Positions 44,694-53,992 of a DNA stretch of 64,000 nucleotides are shown in pieces. The stretch lies in the NCBI GenBank assembly GCA_033439765.1, contig JAULSN010000005.1, forward strand, positions 3,177,001-3,241,000, in the 5' to 3' direction. Numbering within the stretch: the stretch's first letter is position 1; every line of letters begins with the position of its first letter. The DNA comes from Lasiosphaeria ovina. Lineage: Eukaryota; Ascomycota; Sordariomycetes; Sordariales; Lasiosphaeriaceae. Both the position numbers and the translations under genes were made by a program. Under the pieces are notes generated by a model, which saw only the letters and a program-made list of their open reading frames with translations, had not been told where the DNA came from and searched no databases.

Positions 44694-46757
44694 TCAACGC
44701 TCCTTAGCATCCCTACAAAGCAACACAAACCCCAACCACGATAAAAACGCTACGACAAAACTCATCGTCACCCCTCCCGCCCAAGGACCCTCAGCTCGCT
44801 CACTCAGATCCATAGCCCTCTTAAACAACACAATCCACGCATGATCCCCCGTTGCAAACGTCGTCCCCTCACACCAACAACTATCGTAAAACCCGACCAA
44901 CTCCCACAGCGAACTCAAAATAATCCAAAACGCATTTCCTATCGCAACCGCCCGCCCCAGGAAGCGGGTTGCCACAGCCAAAAACGCCAACTTCGATACC
45001 CCCGCGGACATGCCCACGCCGGTGATGGGCCTATCTTTGACAGACGCCGGGCCAACTGACTTTGCTGTCTCCTGTCCTTGACCCCAACTCGGGGGCGTGA
45101 TACCTGTTACACCCTCCTCTTCTCCGCCCTGCGACTGGATCGCGAGCATCGCTGCGTGCGAGAACATTGTCGAGGCGAACAGCAAAACGAATGCCACCGT
45201 CCCGGCGATACCATAGATGAGATAACTCCCCGATCTACATCCCAGCCCCTTGACATCAGTCAGATACGCGATGATAATAGCAGGGATGGTCGTCCCCCAT
45301 TGTACGGCAAGTCCAAACCCCGCAGCGACAATGATGCGCTTCCAGAGGTCCGCGTCGGCAAGGATTACGGACCAGCTGGGATACTGCTGGAAGGTGTTGT
45401 GGGGCTGGGAGGCGGTGCCGAAGCCGCAGTAGGCGCGAAGCTGGTCGGTCGTGCCGTTTAGGTCGCGCATGCGGAATGTCAGGGCACGGGGGCCTCCTGT
45501 AAAAGAGGGGTGGTGAAGGTTCGGGGAGGGTTCGCCGGCGGTTGGGGAGGGCTCGTTGATGGAGGGTTGGCTTTGGGGTTTGGAAGAGGGGTTAGAGTCG
45601 TACTCGTTGGGCCGTGTCTCGGGGGGGGGGACGTTCTTTTCGGTTAGGGTGGGAGTGGAGCCGTTGGCGCTGGCAGCTCCGGTCACTTCTGGTCGACGGC
45701 CGGAAAGGGGGTGTCGTCTTGGCGGCATGCCACCATGTAAACACTCGTGCGTAGTTGAATGTCGGCCCCTGCTGGATCTCGTCGCCGCAGATGCCGAAGA
45801 TCAGAAACTTAGGTAGTCGCTCGTTGGGGTGATGCTTGATCACCCTGAACCCTTCCTGGTTGGAGGTTCGATGCGGCGGGGCGTCTTGTTGGCCTGCCCT
45901 CAGAAGCGTGAACTCGGAGAGGGTGCCGTCGATTGTATTGGACGTGCTTTGTGTGCCAACAGCAATCCACCCCCAGATGACGGGCACCAGCCATGTCCAG
46001 AGCGCACTCGACGAGAGGACCAAGGCTTCGGTGTGGTCGCCCAGAGAGGACATGAAGGAGCCCGAGAGAGATGGTCACGGTGCGCTTGGTAGCCACCATG
46101 AATTATTGGCCTCTAGGATGATCAAGCTGCTGAGCGAGCCATCTGCGTCGGATATCCGAAGCGGCGCTTGCTGCAGGAGGACGCGAGCAGATGCCATTCT
46201 TGTCGTGTAGGGGCTTGGTATTTGGTTCTCTCCGTCCTCATACTTCGGGAGGCTGTTGCACAGCCGCCGCAGCCAGTTCTGGTTGAGGATTGTGATGACG
46301 AGGGAGTAGGTTGCGAGCGCTGGGCTCCCGAGGGACATGCAAAAGCTAAACATGTTTGCCACTGCGCCGCCGGCTTCGAATGGCAGTTGCGCTGTGAGGG
46401 CGAGCCATGGGAGGAGGTAGTTTGTGGCGCGTGCGAGAAATACCTGGTAGTTGAAGACCTGCGATTGTTAGTATCATCTAGGAGGAAGTTCAAATGCCAA
46501 CACGCACAATGGGAAATTTCGCTCGACTGCAGTACTCATAGCACGTATTGATATCAACACCCCACGCCTGCGCGAGCTCCCAAGTCGCGTTGTTGCTGCC
46601 CGTCGCGATCCCACTGACACCGTCCTCTCCGACAAGACTCGCCGTGATGTCCGCGCCATCTTCCGCTGCCTGCCGTAACTTCTCAAAAAGCGCCCCTGGC
46701 AACGGAACGCCGTCGTCCGCCGGGGTTTGCCGTGCGTGGCCGCATTTGCCTGCTTAG
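44694..46757 (-). pseudogene. Fungal polytopic membrane protein, probably decayed
   Basis: Reads leftwards from about 46757: CGHARQTPADDGVPLPGALF, LAQAWGVDINTCYEYCSRAK, then a 49-bp intron (46459-46507; GTGCGT donor, CTAAC branch, CAG acceptor), then NYQVFLARATNYLLPWLALT, SPALATYSLVITILNQNW, WTWLVPVIWGWIAVGTQ, IQQGPTFNYARVFTW, IIIAYLTDVKGLGCRSGSYL, SLWELVGFYDSCWC and AWIVLFK near the C-terminus. These blocks are in the order seen in a large family of multi-TM fungal proteins of unknown role. Two lesions are visible: an in-frame TGA at 46075-46077 and a frame change near 45725, where the open 344-codon C-terminal frame begins. Either could be an unrecognised intron. The 5' end (signal exon near 47150-46980?) is unresolved. 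Confidence 0.62.
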
Positions 46758-48960
46758 ACTACAAGGTGCAAGGCAGGACGTTGGGCCGAGTGGCTCTGGA
46801 ACTGCGCGGGACACGATCAACAGTGGTCAACGGGAAGCCGTCCCCAGCCAATGCGACCCATATAGCCTATACGTGCAGCTGCCAGCTGAGTGATGCGACC
46901 GTTAGGTTGAGCTTTGCCTTCTTTCGCGTCCTCTAGGAGCCTTTCGTTCCTCAAGGCATAAAGCTCAAGGCACCATTGGCTCACGGGAGTAGCGCACCTC
47001 AATTTCTGTCAAGTCTCGAGCGCCCGCTCGTCCCACCACTACCAACCCCAGAGCCATCAACGACAGACGGATCCGGCCACGGGGATGGCCGAAGGGACGG
47101 GCCGCAATGAACCTTGTGTCTCGCTCATCAACCACGGGGCGTTCGTGAGTCATTCCGATTGCTGTAACCGCAGGGCTGCGTCGAATGCGGTTTCCTGGAG
47201 CGTCGTGTTTTGCGAAAGGTCTCTACTTAGTGGAGACTGCTCTCTATGGCCAGCAGAAGCCCTATACCTGGCAAGTTAACATACTTCCTACTCTCCGCGA
47301 ACAAGGGCACTGTCGGCATGTATACTTGCGGCCTTGCTTACGTCCAGTTGCTTATCCTGCGAGAGGTTTGATAGTTCCAAACGAGAGCGGTGAGTACGCG
47401 GCCTGGAAACTCCGCCTCTCGTAACACGAAACGTGCCGGGTTGTAAAAGAGGGACGGGGTTTTGTACCAGCGCTCGGGCCGACACAGAGTTGTTCAATTG
47501 CCAGTTTTGGCGCTACGAAAATACCGCAGGCACCAGGTCGGATAAGAATGATTGGTTGATGGGTCCTCATGCGGGCGGCCTCCCCAACGTTGCAAACGCC
47601 AGCGGCTTGCCTTCCTATTCGCTGGAATGCGGCCGGATAGTGCTTCGTTCGACTCCCACCTACTTAATATAAGCAAAAGCATCAAATGCTGGGGCAGCTA
47701 AAATGATTGGACACTATGATACAGCGTGCCCATGCGCCCGCGGCTCGTCAGATTTGGCCCTAGGTGCGGCAGGCGGCGGGAAGAGCGGGCTCGAGCGGCC
47801 CGGCCTTTGGTAGGACATGCTGCATCCATGCTGGCGGCGAACGGAGCCTGGCCGCACACAGCCGGCTGCAGGCATGCGACCAGCCTGCTGGCATCACGCA
47901 GGAGACTCTAGTACATAGCGTGTCACCGCCCTGCTTCTACCACACCGCTCAACTGGGCCTGCGGGTCCTTGCTTTCAGGCGTGCTGAGCGGACCGCGGGT
48001 GGGGCAAGCAGAGCCTCAAACGTGAAAAAGGCACGCCCAACGACTTGTCACGCTAGCCTCGGCGCCAGCTTCCAAGGCAACCCCTAACTATGTAGGGGGC
48101 CAGCCTACTGTCTCGTGGGCCTCGTCTGATGCGGCTCAACCGACGGAACGATTTGCTTTGCGCATTTGCCCGTGAGACGAACCATGGCTGCACACCGCCT
48201 CGGGCCGCAGGTATGCAACCAGCGTGTTGGTACTGTTCAATTCTAGGAAGTAGACACCATCGGCCCGTGGCACCGCAACCATGAGCTTTCCTTGTGAATG
48301 ACCCCACTAGGGCTAGATCGCTTTGTTTGTTGGCTGGTTAGTGCGGTCAGCTAGCTGCGAGGCGCCTTCTTTCGGCCGCCGCCTTGAGTCGTAACTCGCC
48401 CCAAAGCTATCACCAAACCAAGTTGCAGCCGAAAGCCCAACGCGCCCGGTGGAGTCGATGCTGCAATTTCCTCGTATCTCAGCTAATGGTGTGAGGCAAC
48501 TAAGACGATACTGCTAACAGATGGAACCCCGATGCGGCCTTTATACGGAACCAGGCCTCCAGGAAGGCTGCCTCTAGGCAGCAGTACCATTTCCGGGGCC
48601 GTCCGGGATATCGCCCGCACGACGCCAGTGTGCTAGATGTACCCAGCAGGAACGGGGATTGTGCAGCCGCAGGTGACATTTGTGCGTGAGAATTGTCACA
48701 GAGCCTCACGAACCGATGGTATGCAACGAGTACCGTCCAGCCCCAAGACCGCTATGCCAGCTCGCATGACACATCCAGTCTACAGTCGGGCGTCTCTAAA
48801 AGCTGCGGTCGTCAAGACGACTTATGATCGCAGCAGGCTGCCATTCACTAAATATTTAAAGCAGTAGAGAACGCCGAGAGGAAATTCATCTTCTATAACC
48901 CAGAACTCCAAACTTCTCATTTCACTTGACCATTATCTCGCATCCTCAACAGTCAATCTT
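46758..48960. other. Gene-poor interval
   Basis: About 2.2 kb with many short ORFs on both strands and no recognisable domain, RNA gene or repeat boundary. A weakly similar pair (GCAGGCATGCGACCAGC near 47872 and GCAGGTATGCAACCAGC near 48210) hints at an old local duplication. Confidence 0.35.
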
Positions 48961-48969
48961 ATCGGAGCC

Positions 48970-49173
48970 ATGGCGAACCAGACCAAATCTGCTCCTGTCA
49001 CCCACATGGCGACCCAGATTGATCATGCACCTGTCAATAATAAGTCCTCAAACAATCTGGTCTGGTGCTCCAAATGTCAGACGGAGTACAAGCAGGGCAC
49101 TACCCACAACTGCAGCGGGTACGGCATTTTCCACCAAATTTCCTCATTTCCCCAATATACTAACTTGTGGTAG
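48970..49173 (+). CDS. Small Cys/His protein, 67 residues
   Basis: ATG in good fungal context (GAGCCATGGCG) after a pyrimidine-rich, ATG-free leader, with TATTTAAA about 120 bp upstream. The product has a Ser/Thr/Asn-rich N-terminus and a compact WCSKCQ...THNC motif (C-x2-C-x11-H-x-C), which could bind one zinc ion like a half knuckle. No signal peptide or membrane segment. The family is not recognised. It could be a genuine small protein or the first exon of a longer gene. Its composition and codon choice look unlike the RIPed neighbours. Confidence 0.42.
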   Translation: MANQTKSAPVTHMATQIDHAPVNNKSSNNLVWCSKCQTEYKQGTTHNCSGYGIFHQISSFPQYTNLW

Positions 49174-49681
49174 TTAAACGACGTCGGTCTAGATAGCAGC
49201 TTTGCAATTCCGGCCTCTGTCGATGGTTCTTTGTGGAAGGTGTGATGCAGGGTGACTTAGAAGGGTTGATAAGGATAGCTAAATAAATAACGCCTAAAGT
49301 CCAATTAGATCGACCGCGACACCTGTCCGCATGGGTGACTCGATAACAGTGAAGCCACGATATGACCAGACTCTAATGCCGTAAAGGCCCAAGAGCGTAA
49401 GAAACGATCCATCTACCTGGTCTGTTGGAAAGAAACGACTGTATTTAGATAGCCGTGCCCACAGCCAAGTCTGGGTAGAAAGACAATTCAGACAATTACG
49501 TGCCAAGCCGCCTTTCTGCCATCTCACACCGCCAACCGCATCGTCGTGTCACACTCACGTAAGCCACCGGGATCCATAAATCGCCGTCTCACCCGCTGTC
49601 ATCCCTTTCTCCTGTTCTGTTCTGACTCAATCTTCATACTACTCCCCGGGCACTCGAACAATTATCTGATTAAGTAGTACC
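49174..49681. other. Intergenic and promoter region of the APH-like gene
   Basis: No gene recognised. The last 100 bp are pyrimidine-rich (CCTTTCTCCTGTTCTG), typical of fungal promoters and leaders. Confidence 0.4.
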
Positions 49682-51065
49682 ATGTCCAGCGATGTGGCAG
49701 CGCCTAAGAAAATTCGGCCTAGCGAACGCTGGGCATCATATGACGATTGGAACTACGGCGGAATGAGGCAGCGCCTTGAGGGATTCATGGCGTCCATCAA
49801 CAAGACGGCGCTGACGGAACATGCCTCGATCGTGCTCGGCTCACCAGCGTCCATTAGCGAACCCTTCTCCGCTGGCCAGTACTGGTGCTGCTTTGAGCTT
49901 GTTGCGCCAGACAACCGCTTCCTCGTCGCACGAGTGAGGCTGCCGAAACATCCCGAGAGTAATGCCACAGACGCGGACGAGGAGTACTTGATCCAATGCG
50001 AAGTTGCGACAATGAAGTACCTGCGGGCGAATATCAGGACCGTCCCATTACCTAAACTCTACGCATACGAACCGCCGGGATCCGTAAGAGCTATCAGCGC
50101 AGGCACCGCGTACATGCTCATCGAAGGATTCTATGGTAATTCTCTCCAAGACATCGACCATAGTATTTATAATCTTCCTGTAAGTTTTAACCCTCCTTCG
50201 CCTTGGTTATAGACATAATTCTAACCCCTTGGAGGTCTCGACCCAAGAGCACGTTTTTACACAATGGACATCATTCCAGGCGGAGCTTGCCGCTTTTACC
50301 TTTCCACAGATTGGCTCAATCTCGCAATTTTCCACAGACACTGGTCCTATCATTGGCGCAATCGCTACATCTTCGATTGATGGTCTTCCAACTGCTGGCC
50401 CATTCCATTCCGGATGGGACTACTTCGTTGCCGTGGCGGAAGGTCTTGTCGCTCATGCACTCCGGAGGAAGCGGTCCGACACGGAGAGTAACCAGTTTGC
50501 TACTCTTGGCCCTCTCATCTTTCGAAATATCGTGCGCGACACGGAGATTTTCAAGAACAGCCAAGGGCCGTTTCACTTCAATCACATGGACATGGGCATA
50601 CAAAACATTCTCATCGATGACGACTTTAATTTCGTCGCAGTGATTGACTGGGAACTTGCGCAATCGGCGCCTTGGGAAGTTAATCACTATCCCATGCCGA
50701 TCCCGCTGATCTCCTCCGACAGAGAAACTGCAGAGATCCTGTACGACCCCGGACACAAGGCCCATCGCAATATGTCACGGCAGGTTGGGGCGAGATTACT
50801 GTACCGACAGAAATTTAAGGAGGCGGAACGAGCGCTTGAAAGGAGAGGCAATCCACTGCACTACTCAATTGCTGAAGTTCTTGAGGGAAGGGCATCTAGG
50901 ATCTACGGTTTGGTTGGAAAGATTGGCGTCTTTCACGGCATGGAGGAGGAGCTCACATACGAGCTGGTCCGACTAGGCTACGGGCTCACAGGCCCGGAAG
51001 CAGAACAGCACGTTCAGATGCTGGGAGAGGAGACGAAAGGGGCGATAACTGCTGGAGTAAATTGA
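49682..51065 (+). CDS. Aminoglycoside phosphotransferase-like (APH) kinase-fold protein
   Basis: Exons 49682-50179 and 50235-51065 give 442 residues. The 55-bp intron has GTAAGT, a CTAAC branch site and a GAG|GT acceptor, and is in phase 0. The N-terminal lobe includes VARVRLPK and a TAYMLIEGF-like hinge. The C-lobe has the catalytic HMDMGIQNILI (about residue 283, H-x-D-x(4)-N) and VIDWELAQSAPWEV (about residue 303, metal-binding D). These are the two signature motifs of fungal APH/choline-kinase-like proteins. The family phosphorylates small molecules or is of unknown substrate; expansions are common in filamentous fungi. ATG context ACCATGTCC is good. It forms a local group with two other kinase-fold genes to the right. 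Confidence 0.85.
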
Positions 51066-51108
51066 GGTGATCTAGAAATTTGCTGCAGATATAAAGGGCC
51101 TACTTGTT

Positions 51109-53238
51109 TCAGCCCCTAGTTCTTGATCCCCTCGCCGACCTCTTCGAGTGGCCTGTCCCTGCTTGCCTAGACTTTAAAATCCCTTGAGGCTTTGCGCCTT
51201 TGGCTGTTGGCTTCTTCGACAGCCGGCCGTTGCGAGCACCTGGGCTGCTCGTTTTGCGCGTATTCGAAAGTTGTAAGGAGGCTTCGTAGAGTGACCGTGT
51301 TCCACCTCGCTCTGACAGCAACCCAAACTCGGGCGGCTCGCCCGCGAGCCTTCGGCTTGCCCGCGCCTTCTTGTATGCCCTGCGTTGCCTCCTGTGACCT
51401 TGAGGTATTACTTGTGTTTTATCGCTAAGCTCCTCGGACGCGTCAGGTTTGGACGGGCGGCGCCTTCGATTAGGTAGCAGGGCTTCTGCAGTTGTCGGCG
51501 CGGACCGCCGGGATCGAGCGGCTCTGGGACTGCGGCGCTGCGGTGTATTCTTTGTGGCTTGACTGCCGCGAGCCGGAGTATCCTTTGCCGGCCGCAGTGG
51601 TGATGCCTGCGCCTGTGGCGCTACTCCGCCCTCAGCATGTCTATCCGTGCCAGCTTGCCTCGGGCCGAAACCATACATGCGAGCCAATTCGTTCTGCTCC
51701 ACGCGGCTGAGTTTCCAATTCCAGAGGCGAAACAGTTGATCCATTTCCTCCTGGTTTCTTGGCGGCAGTCTCTTCTCCATTGGAACACCGCAGAAATTGG
51801 GGTTAGGTGGTGGCCTTTCGGAGAAGCCATGCATGCGACCCAACCGGTCCTGCTCCTCGCGGCTAATCCCCGAGAGATCCCAGAGGTCGAATTTCGAATT
51901 CATCTCCTCCTGGCTCCTCGGCGGCATGTCTAACTGCCTTGGGCCGAAACCATACATGCGAGCTAATTCGTTCTGCTCCGCGCGGCTGAGTTTCCGATTC
52001 CAGAGTCGAAACAGCTGGTCCATTTCCTCTTGGTCTCTTGGTGGCGACCTCTTCTCCATTGGAGTACCGAAACGATAGGGGTCGGGTGGTGGCCTTTCGT
52101 AGAAGCCATGCATGCGACCCAACCGGTCCTGCTCCTCGCGGCTGATTCCCTGAATATCCCAGAGGCGGAATTTCGAATTCATTTCTTCTTGGGTTTTCGG
52201 CGGCGTGTTCAGTCGCTCCTCAGACTCAATCTCCCTTTTCTGAGTCGCCGCAGCTGCTGCTCGATCCTCGGCGTCGATCTGCTCCTGAGTCCATCCCTTC
52301 GCTCGAAGATTGAAGTGCCACATTCGACGTTCGTACTCGTGCGACTTCATGGCAGTGCCAGGGTAATATCGAACCTTCTCTATTTCCTCCAGCTCTTTCT
52401 CGCGTTGTCTATCGCCTTCTTGGTCTTCATGTTTTGCCCTGGCCCAGTCGATGCGCTCCTCTTTGCGGAATATCCTCTCGAATTGATATTCTTCCTCACT
52501 CCAGCAGGAACGCTTCCGTTCATACTCCAGCCTTTCCCATGCATCGCCGAAAACGGGAACGGGGCTGGGTTCGCGAGGTGAGGGAGTGGGATCATATGTG
52601 CTGAACCCGCTGAGGTTGGTATCACCGTCGCTGTCGTCGGCGTGAGAAGATGCGGGGGTGGGCGGCTGGACCCGCGGCAAGACCTTGGAGAGTCGAGACC
52701 ATAACCGTTTCCAGTCTTTGTTAGACATCTTGCCTGCTCGAAGTGCTGGTCTGAACGGCCGCCCTTCTATCTTGTGTTCTATCACCCTCAGAGCTTTCTG
52801 GCGCTCTAAGTAAACCGGGTCGGAAACACGGTAGATATTCCTTTCCCGGAGCATGGTCTCTCGTAGCTTGTACCATTCCTCGCCGAAGTGTTTTCGACCC
52901 CAAGCCGCATACGTCTCAGGATCATACGGCTCCGGCTCGGGCGTCCATGGCACCGGTCCGTCAGGATCATACGTATCGGGATCGTATGTCTGCGGAACCA
53001 GCATCTCCCTACCCAACACGTATGCATATGGCTGTTGTGGCACCATCTCCAGCTCTTCTTCTTGGGTGTGCTCTACCTCGTCGGGCTTGGAGATAAAACG
53101 GCTGGGTCTGCGATCGTCGTCGGGGCTATTGCAGTTGGGAAGCGAAGGCGCGCCATCAGCGGTAGTGTCAACTGATTGTCGAGTCGTCGATGTGCGCTGG
53201 CGCTGTGCGCGCGTGCGCGTGCGCGTGCGCGGAGCCAT
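51109..53238 (-). CDS. Basic repeat-containing protein of unknown function
   Basis: 709 residues from ATG 53236-53238. The frame is open 64 codons further upstream, but the first stretch looks like leader, and MAPRTRTRTRAQRQ is the more likely start. The Arg/Thr-rich N-terminus is encoded by a GC-alternating tract. The centre is charged and helical (YERKRSCWSEEEYQFERIF, REKELEEIEKVRYY). It is followed by about two 94-residue tandem units, each holding two related subunits (QEEMNSKFRLWDIQGISREE, DRLGRMHGF; QEEMDQLFRLWNRKLSRAEQ, ELARMYGFGPRQ). The tail is strongly basic and Ser/Pro-rich (possible nuclear localisation). No known domain. Divergent from the FHA-kinase gene, with about 310 bp between the starts. 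Confidence 0.72.
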   Translation of the reverse strand: MAPRTRTRTRAQRQRTSTTRQSVDTTADGAPSLPNCNSPDDDRRPSRFISKPDEVEHTQEEELEMVPQQPYAYVLGREMLVPQTYDPDTYDPDGPVPWTPEPEPYDPETYAAWGRKHFGEEWYKLRETMLRERNIYRVSDPVYLERQKALRVIEHKIEGRPFRPALRAGKMSNKDWKRLWSRLSKVLPRVQPPTPASSHADDSDGDTNLSGFSTYDPTPSPREPSPVPVFGDAWERLEYERKRSCWSEEEYQFERIFRKEERIDWARAKHEDQEGDRQREKELEEIEKVRYYPGTAMKSHEYERRMWHFNLRAKGWTQEQIDAEDRAAAAATQKREIESEERLNTPPKTQEEMNSKFRLWDIQGISREEQDRLGRMHGFYERPPPDPYRFGTPMEKRSPPRDQEEMDQLFRLWNRKLSRAEQNELARMYGFGPRQLDMPPRSQEEMNSKFDLWDLSGISREEQDRLGRMHGFSERPPPNPNFCGVPMEKRLPPRNQEEMDQLFRLWNWKLSRVEQNELARMYGFGPRQAGTDRHAEGGVAPQAQASPLRPAKDTPARGSQATKNTPQRRSPRAARSRRSAPTTAEALLPNRRRRPSKPDASEELSDKTQVIPQGHRRQRRAYKKARASRRLAGEPPEFGLLSERGGTRSLYEASLQLSNTRKTSSPGARNGRLSKKPTAKGAKPQGILKSRQAGTGHSKRSARGSRTRG
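51640..52210. repeat. 282-bp coding tandem duplication
   Basis: GCCGAAACCATACATGCGAG recurs at about 51662 and 51944, and the surrounding sequence aligns. It encodes the two 94-residue units of the basic protein. Confidence 0.8.
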
Positions 53239-53546
53239 CTGGAATCGATAGGGGAAGATGGGCGAAGATGAGCGAAGATGTATGTTTGAAGAACAATTGA
53301 TGGGGACGCTCGAAGTCAGTCGGCAATGGAAGGGGAAATAAATGTCGCCTGTGCTTGGGTGGGGAATGTTTTTAGGCTTAGCCCCCACGGCACCCGTTCG
53401 CGCTCGTTTTAGCGCCAGTCTCTGCGCCAATCACCAGGGCGCTTCCCCACATTGCCTCGTCGCCGCTCGCCCCTGATAAACAAGCTGCATCCCTTCCATG
53501 TCAGTGTGACCCTGGCTCCTTCCTTTACCCAACATGTTTTCCAAAG

Positions 53547-53656
53547 ATGGACGTTCCCGGGACAGTTTTCTACCTTGTCCCTTATAACAACAACAAACGT
53601 GCTACGGAGGTTGTTCGCGACCCCGCCAACGGCAATCGAAGATGCGTTGCCCCCCA
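53547..53656 (+). pseudogene. FHA-kinase gene, 5' exon portion left of the transposon
   Basis: ATG 53547 opens MDVPGTVFYLVPYNNNKRAT, then VVRDPANGNRRCVAP, ending two bases into the next codon at 53656. The transposon then begins. The last 8 bp, GCCCCCCA, are the first copy of the target duplication. Joining to 59864 gives codon CAC (His) and keeps the frame into LRIGLDQPVKTPPYL. So this is the true N-terminus (36 complete codons) of the gene continued at 59864. The divergent neighbour is the basic repeat protein. Confidence 0.85.
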
Positions 53657-53677
53657 TTATCTCAGCAAGCTCAGACC
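53657..53677 (+). repeat. Left terminal inverted repeat of the DUF6589/RecQ element
   Basis: TTATCTCAGCAAGCTCAGAC plus one base, perfect inverse of 59835-59855. Next to it lie hairpin-forming GGGGCTGCGCCCC and GC-rich subterminal motifs. Confidence 0.95.
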
Positions 53678-53992
53678 AGTACCGTGGCTCAAAGAGGGGC
53701 TGCGCCCCAGTGGGTGCCCTGCGGCCCCGATTTTTTAGATTTTAGGGGACATTGACCCACATATGACCCACAAATAGACATTTGAACCAATCACAACACC
53801 CGGGAAGAAGAGCCACTGTACTGGTCTGAGTGTATAATGTGCCCTGGACCGTAAGGGCGTCGCCAAAACCACCACCTACAATTATTTCCGGGCATTCAGA
53901 AGCAGCAGAACTGATCGCAAAACCAAGCTGTTAGTGTTATTCGAATGCGCGGATTTTTCTGATTATTCCGGTACTAATATTGTCAATAGATC

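Noticed and set aside
52030..52581. 183-codon + frame
   Set aside because: Antisense to the basic repeat protein, which has internal protein repeats supporting the minus frame.
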